NCBI RefSeq assembly: GCF_017743935.1 | Contig: NZ_JAGHRE010000011.1 | Location: 1 to 64,000, forward strand | Reading direction: 5' to 3' | Length of the DNA: 64,000 nucleotides | Origin: Tropicibacter sp. R16_0 | Lineage (GTDB): Bacteria; Pseudomonadota; Alphaproteobacteria; Rhodobacterales; Rhodobacteraceae | Shown here: positions 41,803-50,033 of the stretch, one piece after another | How positions within the stretch are numbered: the stretch's first letter is position 1 | Layout: the number at the start of each line of letters is the position of its first letter | The notes under the pieces: model-generated | Told to the model about the DNA's origin: nothing | The model's database searches: none | Seen by the model: the letters and a program-made list of their open reading frames with translations, nothing else | Position numbers and translations under genes: made by a program

Positions 41803-42636
41803 ATGACCGGCCGATACGAAGACCGCCTGCTGCGGGTTCTGAGCTATATTCACGACAATCCGGCGGGTGATTTGTCACTGGACCGGTTGGCGGATGAGGC
41901 GGCGATGTCACGGTTCCACTGGCATCGGGTGTTCCGGGCGATGACCGGCGAGACCTGCGCCCAGGCCGTGCGGCGGATGCGAATGAACCGGGCGGCAAGC
42001 TGGTTGATCCAGACGGATTGGCCTGTCGATCAAGTGGCAGCGCGCTGTGGTTACCCCAACAGTGCCAGCTTTGCTCGCGCCTTTGCCGAAGATTTCGGTC
42101 AGCGCCCTGGTCCGTTTCGCAAAGCAGGGCGCCTGCGCCCGCCATTGTCGAAACCAGATCCAGAGGATTATCCGATGCACCCCACTGAAATTCGAACCGA
42201 ACCCAAACGCCGACTGGCCATGCTGAGACACAAAGGGGCCTATTATACGATTGGTCAGAGCTTTGAGAAATTTGGCGCGATCTGCGAGGCGCGCGGGCTC
42301 TGGCCACAAGTCGGCCCCGTTATTGGCGTCTATCTGGACAATCCCGAAGTGGTACCTGAAGCCGAACTGACCAGCCTGGCCGGGGCCGAATGGCGCGGCG
42401 ACGGAATCCCCGAGGGACTGGAGGAATGGGCGATCGACGGCGGCAAGACCGCTGTCATGACCTATAAGGGGCCATATTCGGGACTGGCAGCAGCTTATCA
42501 GACGCTGTTCGGTCAATGGCTGCCTGAAAGCGGAGAAGAACCTGCTGATGCGCCGTGTTACGAGATCAGCCTGAACAACCCGCGGACAACGGCACCTGAG
42601 GATTTGCTGACCGAGATTTGCCTGCCGCTCAAATAG
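41803..42636 (+). CDS. AraC-family regulator with GyrI-like effector domain
   Basis: 277-residue two-domain regulator. Residues 1-110 carry the double AraC HTH (LSYIHDNPAGDLSLDRLADE, AAMSRFHWHRVFRAMTGETC; VDQVAARCGYPNSASFARAF). After the YPMHPTE linker, residues 125-277 form a GyrI/SOUL-type effector-binding domain (EIRTEPKRRLAMLRHKGAYY, TIGQSFEKFGAICEARGLWP, TAVMTYKGPYSGLAAAYQTL). This Rob/BmrR-like layout senses bulky amphiphilic or drug-like ligands. ATG 41803 preferred (GAGGG upstream) over 41761. Convergent with the LysE gene. Confidence 0.9.
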   Translation: MTGRYEDRLLRVLSYIHDNPAGDLSLDRLADEAAMSRFHWHRVFRAMTGETCAQAVRRMRMNRAASWLIQTDWPVDQVAARCGYPNSASFARAFAEDFGQRPGPFRKAGRLRPPLSKPDPEDYPMHPTEIRTEPKRRLAMLRHKGAYYTIGQSFEKFGAICEARGLWPQVGPVIGVYLDNPEVVPEAELTSLAGAEWRGDGIPEGLEEWAIDGGKTAVMTYKGPYSGLAAAYQTLFGQWLPESGEEPADAPCYEISLNNPRTTAPEDLLTEICLPLK

Positions 42637-42642
42637 TCCGGT

Positions 42643-43236
42643 TTAGGGAAACAAAACCGGATAGAGCGAGACCACCAGCAGCAGGGCCATGGTCCAGTTG
42701 AACAAGATCAAACGGCGCGGGTTTGTCAGTATCCGCGCCATTTGCTGCCCCAACACCGTCCACGTGCTGACCGAGGGCAGGTTGACTGCGCCAAAGACCA
42801 CGGCAACGATCACCACGGCTCCCAAATTTTGGCTGGGCGTATAGGCTGTGATCGCAGTCAGGGCCATGGTCCAGGCTTTTGGGTTGACCCATTGGAACGC
42901 GGCGGCCTGCAGGAATGTCATCGGTGTTCCGGCGTCTTCTTGCCCTTTGACCGGGGCAGCGTTCGCGATTTTCCAAGCCAGATAGAGAAGATAGGCCACC
43001 GAAACGACCTTCAGGATCTGATAGCTGACGGGAAATGCGTCGAACACCTGCACCAATCCCGCGCCCACAAGCAGAACCATGAAGGTGAACCCCAGTCCAA
43101 TACCCAGCATGTGGGGGATCGTGCGACGGAACCCAAAGTTCGCACCGGATGCCATCAGCATCAGGTTGTTGGGTCCCGGCGTGATCGAGGACACAAAAGC
43201 AAAGGCAACGAGTGCAAGGAGCAGTTCATGGGTCAT
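42643..43236 (-). CDS. LysE-family amino-acid exporter
   Basis: 197-residue membrane protein with about six helices. The N-terminal signature SSITPGPNNLMLMASGANFG near residues 16-35 is diagnostic of LysE/RhtB translocators, followed by GFRRTIPHMLGIGLGFTFMV. It exports an amino acid or analogue driven by the proton gradient. Divergent from the Lrp-type gene with a perfect palindromic operator between them, so it is likely induced by the amino acid it exports. Confidence 0.9.
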   Translation of the reverse strand: MTHELLLALVAFAFVSSITPGPNNLMLMASGANFGFRRTIPHMLGIGLGFTFMVLLVGAGLVQVFDAFPVSYQILKVVSVAYLLYLAWKIANAAPVKGQEDAGTPMTFLQAAAFQWVNPKAWTMALTAITAYTPSQNLGAVVIVAVVFGAVNLPSVSTWTVLGQQMARILTNPRRLILFNWTMALLLVVSLYPVLFP

Positions 43237-43290
43237 GACGCGCAGATTCGCTGATTTAGGGCCAAATGAAATTGCGTTTTGTGCTAAGTA

Positions 43291-43305
43291 TGTGCAATTT
43301 GCACA
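43291..43305. promoter_or_regulatory. Lrp/AsnC operator between lysE-like and lrp-like genes
   Basis: TGTGCAA-T-TTGCACA is a perfect 15-base palindrome, centred 21 bases before the regulator start and 62 bases before the exporter start, as expected for Lrp-type dimers controlling a divergent pair. Confidence 0.75.
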
Positions 43306-43318
43306 ACAAATGGCGAAG

Positions 43319-43762
43319 ATGGATAAGATAAATCAACATATATTGCGAGAGCTGTCACGCGACGGGCGAATATCCAATCTGGAGCTTGCAGATCGGGTGG
43401 GTTTGTCGCCCTCGGCCTGCCTGCGTCGTGTGCAAGAGCTGGAACGCTCTGGCGTGATCGCGGGGTATCGTGCGGTCTTGAACCCCGCGGCCCTTGGCGT
43501 TGGAATCGTGGCCTACATCGGGGTTGGCCTGGGAGAGCACAGTAAGGCGGCGCAAGAGGGGTTTGAAAACGCCTTGCAGCAGGTGCCCGAGGTTGTGGAA
43601 TGCCACAACACGACCGGCACCATCGAATATCTGTTGCGGGTCGAATGCACCGATCTGCCTGCTTACAAGATGTTTCACACCGAAGTTCTGGGCATGCTGC
43701 CGCATGTTACGTCGATCACATCTTATGTTGTTTTGGGGTCGCCAAAGGATTTGCGCGCCTGA
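43319..43762 (+). CDS. Lrp/AsnC-family regulator
   Basis: 147-residue regulator. N-terminal HTH: MDKINQHILRELSRDGRISN, LELADRVGLSPSACLRRVQE (residues 1-45). RAM effector domain: ALGVGIVAYIGVGLGEHSKA, VECHNTTGTIEYLLRVECTD, ITSYVVLGSPK. ATG 43310 three codons earlier is an alternative start; neither has a strong ribosome site. Likely senses an amino acid and activates the divergent LysE-type exporter. Confidence 0.92.
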   Translation: MDKINQHILRELSRDGRISNLELADRVGLSPSACLRRVQELERSGVIAGYRAVLNPAALGVGIVAYIGVGLGEHSKAAQEGFENALQQVPEVVECHNTTGTIEYLLRVECTDLPAYKMFHTEVLGMLPHVTSITSYVVLGSPKDLRA

Positions 43763-43909
43763 AGACCGGATACCCCGGAGGGGGAAATTGTGAACACGCC
43801 AACCCTTGCCGCAATGCGGATTGCCGCCTAGGCTCAGCCCAGCTTGTAGCATTTTCGTTGCAAAAGATCGGCAAAAGCCGACGGCGACGTCCTCAACAGG
43901 GAGACCAAT

Positions 43910-44491
43910 ATGAGATCCATTCTGATCGCAGCTGCCGCCACGCTGTCGTTCGTGATCGCGACAGCAGCCGGAGCCGCGCCTTTGAAACTGAAACCCGCCA
44001 GCCCACAGCCTGGTGGTGTAAAGCCCGGCTTGTCGGTGACCTATGGGTTCGCCAAGGAAGGTCGGCACATCAAATACCTGTCCGAGGCCCGTTCCGTCCT
44101 GAAATCTGGTGCAAAGCGCGGCGCGCCGCTGCGTGGGCTGGACTATCGCGACAACAACAAGGGTGATCCGACCCTGACCTCGGGTCGGGCCGAGAACGTG
44201 GCGGCCGCGATCAAGGGTTACATCCGCTTTGATGCGCCCGGAGTTTACGAGATCGACTTTTTCACCAACGACGGCATTGATGCCCGCATCGGTGGTCAGC
44301 GCGTGGGTCATTTCGATGGGCGTCAAACTTGCGACAGCACCATCGTGTCCGAGGTCGAGGTTCCGCAAGCCGGGTGGTACAAACTGGATATCCTCTACTT
44401 CAATCGTCTCAACACCTCGTGCCTGATGATGCGGATGGGGGCCAAGGGCAAAAAGATGCAGTGGGTCAAGAACGGCGTGTTCGGCCACTGA
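43910..44491 (+). CDS. Secreted PA14-domain protein
   Basis: 193-residue protein with a signal peptide (MRSILIAAAATLSFVIATAA, ending GAA). The mature chain has KPGLSVTYGFAKEGRHIKYL and a PA14/GLEYA-like beta sandwich: YIRFDAPGVYEIDFFTNDGI, DARIGGQRVGHFDGRQTCDS and VEVPQAGWYKLDILYFNRLN. PA14 domains bind carbohydrates; Asp-rich loop FFTNDGIDARIGG is the usual ligand/Ca2+ site. One CDS-CLM cysteine pair could form a disulfide. Probably a periplasmic or surface sugar-binding protein; single gene. Confidence 0.8.
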   Translation: MRSILIAAAATLSFVIATAAGAAPLKLKPASPQPGGVKPGLSVTYGFAKEGRHIKYLSEARSVLKSGAKRGAPLRGLDYRDNNKGDPTLTSGRAENVAAAIKGYIRFDAPGVYEIDFFTNDGIDARIGGQRVGHFDGRQTCDSTIVSEVEVPQAGWYKLDILYFNRLNTSCLMMRMGAKGKKMQWVKNGVFGH

Positions 44492-44563
44492 TCCAATTGC
44501 GAAAGACTGCAAAGGCAGGGCCCTCAAGCCCTGCCTTTTGCTTTGGAGCGCGTCTGCACGATG

Positions 44564-45175
44564 CTACAATCCCAACCCTCGCCTGAGCGCCAGCTCGGGG
44601 GATGACAACACCGGAATTGTGGTTGTCACATGCCGCGCAGCCCGCGCCATTGAGGCCTGCGCCAGCACAATGGCGGTTGTATCGGGCCAAAGACGCACCG
44701 CGTTGTCGATGTGATCAGCGATTGCTTTTGCGAATTGGTCAACTTGTCCGCTGGTGAACAGCTCCCACAGCGTCAACAGGGGGAGTGCTCTGATCGCTGC
44801 GGGTTGTCCGCGTTCCTGGAATGCAGATTTGAGCAGGTCACGGGATGGGATCAATGTGCTTTGCAGGCAATAGGCCATCAACACGGGCCCGCCGGCTGCA
44901 GCCGCCATTTCCATCATTGGTCGATCAACGCGGATTGCTCCGGCCTGCGTCGCGACATCGGCGATCGTTGTGCAGGTGCAAAGCGCATTTGGCGCATCAG
45001 CGATCTCGGCCTGAATCTCCTCGGACAGTGTGACATCAATCCCACCCTGGGCGCGGTCCAGCCAATCGGGACGCACCACATGGGTTAATCTGGCCCCAGG
45101 CGCAATGCGCTGGGCCAGTTCATCAAAGGTGGCACGGTGAACCTCGGCGGTGTGAAACAGGGTCAGGTCGGTCAT
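44564..45175 (-). CDS. Asp/Glu-racemase-like protein
   Basis: 203-residue protein with the layout of the aspartate/glutamate/hydantoin racemase superfamily: LTLFHTAEVHRATFDELAQR, LTHVVRPDWLDRAQGG, then ALCTCTTIADVATQAGAIRV near residues 64-83 with the first catalytic-Cys motif (CTCTT), and IAVLAQASMARAA-like VLSSPELALRRGL at the C-terminus where the second Cys would be (Ser in VLSSPE). One-Cys members may be lyases or binders rather than racemases. Single gene, convergent with the PA14 gene. Confidence 0.7.
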   Translation of the reverse strand: MTDLTLFHTAEVHRATFDELAQRIAPGARLTHVVRPDWLDRAQGGIDVTLSEEIQAEIADAPNALCTCTTIADVATQAGAIRVDRPMMEMAAAAGGPVLMAYCLQSTLIPSRDLLKSAFQERGQPAAIRALPLLTLWELFTSGQVDQFAKAIADHIDNAVRLWPDTTAIVLAQASMARAARHVTTTIPVLSSPELALRRGLGL

Positions 45176-45478
45176 GTGTGCGTATCGGGTTGATATGAGA
45201 AATCAGTTTGAAACAGTCGTGCCCCAATTCCCTGTGGGTTTCCAGCCCGCGTTTGTTGCGATGGTCTTGAGAGCAAGGTCGACGCATAGGGTGCAGGGTG
45301 AACCGAGCAAAGGCACTGTCTCATGTGATTTGACGGCAACAACTGGCATGACCCAACGTTCAGTGTGTGTCTGCGACAGAGGGGGTCGTTCACAGGACGT
45401 TTGGTCGAGGCAGAATCCGTTTAGGTAAAAGATAACTCCGCTGATACAAATGGCGGGCACATGAATTGGGAGAGTACA
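45176..45478. other. Intergenic region without a recognised gene
   Basis: About 300 bases between the divergent racemase-like and alcohol dehydrogenase genes. Short ORFs on both strands (for example 45174-45428 plus) show no family or ribosome site. GGGAG at 45469-45473 is the ribosome site for the downstream GTG start. Confidence 0.5.
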
Positions 45479-46648
45479 GTGCAGACATTCAACATGGGCC
45501 GGGTTCCTCCGGTGACTTTTGGGGCCGGGCGTATCCGGAAAGTCGGCGATATCGTGGCGGGGCTGGGTGGTGGCCCGGTTTTGGTCATTGCAGATGCGAT
45601 TCTGGCAGAGCTGGGTGTGACCGACACTCTCGCCGAAAGCCTGACTGCCAAAGGTATATCCTTTGAGTTGGCCGCAGATGTTGCCGGAGAGCCAAAGCAG
45701 GCTCTGGTCGATGCGCTCTGTGCTCGGGCCCGCGAAGCTCAGGCCAAGGTGGTGATCGGTCTGGGCGGCGGTGCCGCGATGGATGCGGCGAAATTGGTTG
45801 CTGCGATTGCCCCAAGTGGCCAACCTGCTCATACCTTTGATTTGGCGGCACAGCCGCTGCCGGACACTGGCTTGCCATCCATTGCCATCCCCACAACTGC
45901 GGGCACCGGGTCCGAGGTCACGCGGACCTCGGTGATTTCGCGAGCGGATGGCTCCAAGGGGTGGTTCTGGGGAGAGGAACTGATGTTCCATCAGGCCGTG
46001 CTGGATCCTGAACTGACGCTCAGCTTACCCCCACATCTGACGGCGTGGACGGGGATCGACGCGGTGGCCCACGCGCTAGAGGGTTCCACTGCCCGCACCA
46101 CCAGCCTGGCAGGCCTGATGTACGGGCTCGAGGCTTTGCGCATCATGAGCGACGCCCTGCCACGGGCCGTGGCGGATGGGTCCGACATCGAGGCGCGGGG
46201 CCAAGTGCTGTGGGGCAGCATGGTTGCCGGATTGTCCCTGCACAATTGCAACACGCATATGGGGCACAACATCAGCCATTCGCTTGGTTCGCTTTCGCGG
46301 GTCCACCACGGGCTGGCCACTGGATTGGGGCTGGAGGTTAGCATGCCCTGGTTGGTGGATCGCCCTGAGGGGGCCGAGAATTATGCCCGTGCGGCTGAGG
46401 CTCTGGGTGCGGCGGCTGAAGCGCGGGCTTTGCCCGGGGCCTTGTCCAACCTGATGCGGTCCTGTGGTATCCCCGCTGCGCTGCCCGCAGAATGTGCGGA
46501 CGTGAGCGTTTCGGCCCTGGCCGCCGAGATGCGCAACCCCGCCAATCACGGAATGGCGAAAAACGCGGCTTGCCCAATCAGTGATGAGGAGCTGGACGAG
46601 ATCGCCGCGATGGTGATGGCACTGCCGGTCGCAAAGTCAGCCGCCTGA
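45479..46648 (+). CDS. Iron-containing alcohol dehydrogenase
   Basis: 389-residue group III dehydrogenase. The GTG at 45479 is preceded by GGGAG at good spacing; the in-frame ATG 45461 would add six residues. NAD-binding VIGLGGGAAMDAAK near residue 95 and IAIPTTAGTGSEVTRTSVIS near 137; metal site from AWTGIDAVAHALEG near 195 (Asp, His) and HNCNTHMGHNISHSLGS near 260-276 (His residues). Substrate alcohol unknown (butanol/maleylacetate reductase-like family). Followed by a strong terminator shared with malyl-CoA lyase. Confidence 0.88.
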   Translation: MQTFNMGRVPPVTFGAGRIRKVGDIVAGLGGGPVLVIADAILAELGVTDTLAESLTAKGISFELAADVAGEPKQALVDALCARAREAQAKVVIGLGGGAAMDAAKLVAAIAPSGQPAHTFDLAAQPLPDTGLPSIAIPTTAGTGSEVTRTSVISRADGSKGWFWGEELMFHQAVLDPELTLSLPPHLTAWTGIDAVAHALEGSTARTTSLAGLMYGLEALRIMSDALPRAVADGSDIEARGQVLWGSMVAGLSLHNCNTHMGHNISHSLGSLSRVHHGLATGLGLEVSMPWLVDRPEGAENYARAAEALGAAAEARALPGALSNLMRSCGIPAALPAECADVSVSALAAEMRNPANHGMAKNAACPISDEELDEIAAMVMALPVAKSAA

Positions 46649-46665
46649 TCCATAGCGGAAACGAA

Positions 46666-46707
46666 AAAGGGCCTCAGGCGGGAATTGCCTGAGGCCCTTT
46701 GTTTTTT
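46666..46707. terminator. Bidirectional terminator between alcohol dehydrogenase and malyl-CoA lyase genes
   Basis: AAAGGGCCTCAGGC (46666-46679) pairs perfectly with GCCTGAGGCCCTTT (46687-46700), loop of seven, followed by GTTTTTTT on the plus strand and by CGTTTC on the minus strand. Very stable. Confidence 0.92.
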
Positions 46708-46719
46708 TGGTCGCGGGTT

Positions 46720-47679
46720 TTAGCCCGCTGCGATCAGCTCGGCCTGTGCCACGATCACTTCGGCTTGTTTGATCGACGCGATGTCGACCAGGCGGCCCTT
46801 GTAGACGGTCGCGCCTTCGCCGTTGGCCTTGGCCTGTTCCATGGCGGCCAGGATATCACGCGCTTCGGTCACGGCTTCTTCGGATGGGGTGAAGACCTCG
46901 TTCGCCAATGCGATCTGCTTGGGGTGGATGGCCCATTTGCCAACCATGCCCAAAGTCGCGGAACGTTTGGCCTGCGCAATATAACCCTCGTCGTCCGAGA
47001 AGTCGCCAAACGGGCCGTCGACCGGCAGGATACCGTGCGTGCGGCAGGCGGCGACGATGGCGGCCTGGGCCCAATGCCACGGATCCGACCAGTGCTTCAC
47101 ACCTTCGCGCAGCATGTAGTAGTTTTCCTGCGTGCCGCCGATGCCGGTGGTCTGCATGCCCATCGAGGCTGCAAAGTCAGCCGCGCCAAGGCTCATAGCC
47201 TGCATGCGGGGCGACGAGGCCGCGATCGCTTCGACATGTGCGATGCCAGCAGCGGATTCGATGATCACCTCAAAGCTCACCGGCTTGGTACGGCCCTTGG
47301 CGCGTTCGATGGCGGTCACCAGGGCGTCGACGGCATAGACGTCTTCGGCACAGCCCACCTTGGGGATCATGATCTGGTCGATGCGGTCACCGGCTTGCTC
47401 CAGCAGGTCGACGACGTCACGGTACCAATAGGGCGTGTCCAGGCCGTTGATGCGTACGGACATGTATTTGTTGCCCCAATCCAAGGTATTGAGTGCTTCG
47501 ATCACATTGGCGCGGGCCACGTCCTTGTCCGAAGGGGCCACCGAATCCTCGAGGTCGAGGTTGATCACATCCGCAGCCGAGGCCGCCATTTTCGGGAACA
47601 GTTTGGTGTTGGAGCCCGGGCCGAACAACTGGCAGCGATTGGGTCGCGCGGGGGCGGCGGGCTGAATGCGGAAGCTCAT
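46720..47679 (-). CDS. mcl1: L-malyl-CoA/beta-methylmalyl-CoA lyase
   Basis: 319-residue CitE/HpcH-fold enzyme. It starts MSFRIQPAAPARPNRCQLFG, almost the canonical Rhodobacter Mcl1 N-terminus. Active-site segments: INLDLEDSVAPSDKDVARAN near residues 39-58, MIPKVG near 98, VIIESAAGIAHVEAI near 139-153 (catalytic/Mg Glu), and WAIHPKQIALANEVF near 245. The enzyme splits malyl-CoA to glyoxylate and acetyl-CoA (and methylmalyl-CoA to glyoxylate and propionyl-CoA), key to the ethylmalonyl-CoA pathway for acetate growth. Divergent from the D-amino-acid operon. Confidence 0.93.
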   Translation of the reverse strand: MSFRIQPAAPARPNRCQLFGPGSNTKLFPKMAASAADVINLDLEDSVAPSDKDVARANVIEALNTLDWGNKYMSVRINGLDTPYWYRDVVDLLEQAGDRIDQIMIPKVGCAEDVYAVDALVTAIERAKGRTKPVSFEVIIESAAGIAHVEAIAASSPRMQAMSLGAADFAASMGMQTTGIGGTQENYYMLREGVKHWSDPWHWAQAAIVAACRTHGILPVDGPFGDFSDDEGYIAQAKRSATLGMVGKWAIHPKQIALANEVFTPSEEAVTEARDILAAMEQAKANGEGATVYKGRLVDIASIKQAEVIVAQAELIAAG

Positions 47680-47980
47680 GTGATCTCCTGTCGCGAAGGT
47701 AAGGATATTTCGATTTTCTTGAGAAATGGGGTATTAAATTGCGTGAGCTAGCGCAAGGCTCTTTGTGCAGATGCAGCATTGCCTGTGCAGCATCTTCGAC
47801 ATGAACGATCGATAAGCTGCACAAAGTTTAATCGAAGTGAAAACTTGGGATATTTTTGCGCTGATTGCCTAGATCGCGCAAAATTTTCCCTTTGACGGTT
47901 TTCAAACGCAACACAACGCGAAGCGCTCGTGAGATCGCCTCATTAGCATACGCCAGAATCAAGAATGGGAGTGCACCGCA
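47680..47980. promoter_or_regulatory. Divergent promoter region of mcl1 and the dgcN operon
   Basis: About 300 bases without a gene. Two inverted repeats of similar type are present: TTGCG-N8-CGCAA (about 47739-47756) and TTTTTGCGC-N14-GCGCAAAAT (about 47852-47883). GTGCAGATGCAGC/GTGCAGCATC repeats lie between. These are good candidates for the operators of the acetate-assimilation and D-amino-acid systems. The first lies about 60 bases upstream of mcl1, the second about 100 bases upstream of dgcN. Confidence 0.5.
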
Positions 47981-48982
47981 ATGATCGAGACACCGTATTT
48001 GCTGTTTTTGGGCGATGCGCCCGACCAACTCGCGGCCAAGGTTGCCATCGGCATCAAGGACTGGCGTCCTGAGAACGCCGTGGGCCAGTTCCGGATGGAC
48101 GGCTGCAAGGCTGATCTGGGCCTGAAGGACATGGACCTGGCCGAGGCCAAGGCGGCTGGCGCCAAGACACTTGTCATTGGTGTGGCCAACCGAGGTGGCG
48201 TGATCAGCCAGGCCTGGAAAAAAGTTCTGGTTATGGCTCTGGAAGAGGGCTTTGACCTGGCGTCGGGCCTGCACAACCTGCTGCGCGACGAGCCGGATCT
48301 GGTTGCTGTTGCCGAAGCCACGGGTCGCAAGCTGCACGACGTGCGGGTTCCGGAAGTCGAGTATCCGATCGCCAATGGTGTCAAGCGCAAGGGCAAGCGC
48401 GTTCTGGCCGTGGGTACCGACTGTTCAGTAGGCAAGATGTACACTGCCCTCTGCATGGACGCTGAAATGCGCAAGCGCGGTATGAAATCGACCTTCCGCG
48501 CCACTGGCCAGACTGGCATCCTGATCACCGGCGACGGCGTGCCGCTGGACGCAGTGATCGCGGATTTCATGGCGGGTTCAGTCGAATGGCTGACGCCGGA
48601 TAATGACGAAGATCACTGGGACCACATCGAAGGTCAGGGCAGCCTGTTCCACGTGTCCTATTCGGGTGTGACGATGGCTCTGATCCACGGCGGCCAGCCG
48701 GACGCTCTGGTTCTGGCACACGAGCCGACCCGCGAACACATGCGCGGTCTGCCCGATTATCAGCAGCCGTCGTTGCCTGAATTGCGTGACATGGCGCTGG
48801 CGCTTGGCAAAGTTGCCAACCCGAACTGCCAGGTTGTTGGCATTTCAGTGAACACGCAGCACATGCCCGAGGATGAGGCCAAGGCCTATCTGGCCGAGCT
48901 GGAGGCCGACATGGGCCTGCCCGCCACCGACCCGTTCCGCTTTGGCGCGGAAAAGCTGGTGGATGCACTGGCTGCAATCTGA
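47981..48982 (+). CDS. dgcN: D-glutamate N-acetyltransferase DgcN (DUF1611)
   Basis: 333-residue DUF1611 protein. N-terminal Rossmann-like domain (YLLFLGDAPDQLAAKVAIGI, KTLVIGVANRGGVIS), then a P-loop ATPase-like domain with VLAVGTDCSVGKMYTALCMD near residues 140-160 and GQTGILITGDGVPLDAVIAD near 175-195. The family has been assigned as DgcN, which acetylates D-glutamate in marine bacteria that grow on D-amino acids (from memory). It is followed by dgcA and a D-amino-acid transaminase, exactly the partner genes expected: Dat makes D-Glu, DgcN gives N-acetyl-D-Glu, DgcA racemises it. First gene of the operon. Confidence 0.85.
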   Translation: MIETPYLLFLGDAPDQLAAKVAIGIKDWRPENAVGQFRMDGCKADLGLKDMDLAEAKAAGAKTLVIGVANRGGVISQAWKKVLVMALEEGFDLASGLHNLLRDEPDLVAVAEATGRKLHDVRVPEVEYPIANGVKRKGKRVLAVGTDCSVGKMYTALCMDAEMRKRGMKSTFRATGQTGILITGDGVPLDAVIADFMAGSVEWLTPDNDEDHWDHIEGQGSLFHVSYSGVTMALIHGGQPDALVLAHEPTREHMRGLPDYQQPSLPELRDMALALGKVANPNCQVVGISVNTQHMPEDEAKAYLAELEADMGLPATDPFRFGAEKLVDALAAI

Positions 48983-49057
48983 TCTAAGCGTGCCGCCAGA
49001 GGAGGGGTTGATCCGCCTCCGGCGGCCGTATTTTGAACGAGAAGAAGGATGGGGCGC

Positions 49058-50023
49058 GTGCAGATAGAAGTCACCCGTGATGTGTTCAAACTGGCGCAGG
49101 TGTTCACCATCTCGCGTGGATCACGAACCGAGGCCCATGTGCTGACGGTGCGGATCACTGATGGTGAGCATCAGGGGTGGGGCGAATGTGTGCCTTATGC
49201 CCGCTACAATGAAACGCTGGAATCGGTCGAGGCCGAGATCCGAGGGCTGCCTGAGAACTTTGACCGCGAAAGCCTGATGGACTTGCTGCCTGCAGGGGCC
49301 GCGCGTAACGCGGTTGATTGTGCGCTTTGGGATCTGGAGGCCAAACGCGCAGGCAAACGCGCGTGGGAACTGGCGGGGCTGGAGGCTCCGGGGCCTGAGA
49401 TCACCGCATATACGCTTTCGCTGGCCTCTCCCGAAGAGATGCGCAAGCAGGCCGAAGAAAACGCACACCGCCCGCTGCTCAAGATCAAGTTGGGCACCGC
49501 CGATGATATGCCGCGTCTGGAAGCCGTACGCGCCGGAGCGCCGAATTCCAAGATCATTGTCGACGCCAACGAGGGGTGGTCGGCTGAGGTGTATGCTGAT
49601 CTGGCACCGCATCTGGTGCGTCTGGGTGTGGCTCTGGTCGAGCAGCCTTTGCCCGCAGGTGAAGATGATGCACTGATCGGGATGGAGCGCCCGGTACCGG
49701 TTTGCGCTGATGAAAGCTGCCATGACACGTCGAGCCTGCCCAACCTCCAAGGCAAATATGATGTGATCAACATCAAGATCGATAAAACCGGTGGCTTGAC
49801 CGAAGCGCTGAAGTTGCGCGATGCGGCTCTGGCCGAGGGGTATGAGGTGATGGTGGGTTGCATGGTTGGCAGCTCGCTGGCGATGGCCCCTGCGACATTG
49901 GTTGCACAGGGTGCGGTTGTGACCGACCTTGACGGCCCGCTCTTGTTGGCCGAAGACCGCGACACACCGCTGAATTTTGACGACGCCGGAGTGCACCCGC
50001 CTGAAGCGGCACTTTGGGGCTGA
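49058..50023 (+). CDS. dgcA: N-acetyl-D-glutamate racemase DgcA (enolase superfamily)
   Basis: 321-residue enolase-superfamily member of the dipeptide-epimerase/mandelate-racemase branch. The GTG at 49058 with AAGGA eight bases upstream gives VQIEVTRDVFKLAQVFTISR; the ATG at 49049 has no spacing for its ribosome site. Catalytic set: Lys pair KIKLG near residue 146, metal ligands in IIVDANEGW (Asp), LVEQPLP (Glu), PVCADESCHD (Asp), and the opposite Lys in INIKIDKTGGL near 245. This Lys-Lys arrangement fits racemase/epimerase chemistry. In the DgcN-DgcA pathway it turns N-acetyl-D-Glu into N-acetyl-L-Glu. Confidence 0.85.
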   Translation: MQIEVTRDVFKLAQVFTISRGSRTEAHVLTVRITDGEHQGWGECVPYARYNETLESVEAEIRGLPENFDRESLMDLLPAGAARNAVDCALWDLEAKRAGKRAWELAGLEAPGPEITAYTLSLASPEEMRKQAEENAHRPLLKIKLGTADDMPRLEAVRAGAPNSKIIVDANEGWSAEVYADLAPHLVRLGVALVEQPLPAGEDDALIGMERPVPVCADESCHDTSSLPNLQGKYDVINIKIDKTGGLTEALKLRDAALAEGYEVMVGCMVGSSLAMAPATLVAQGAVVTDLDGPLLLAEDRDTPLNFDDAGVHPPEAALWG

Positions 50024-50033
50024 GGAGACAAAC

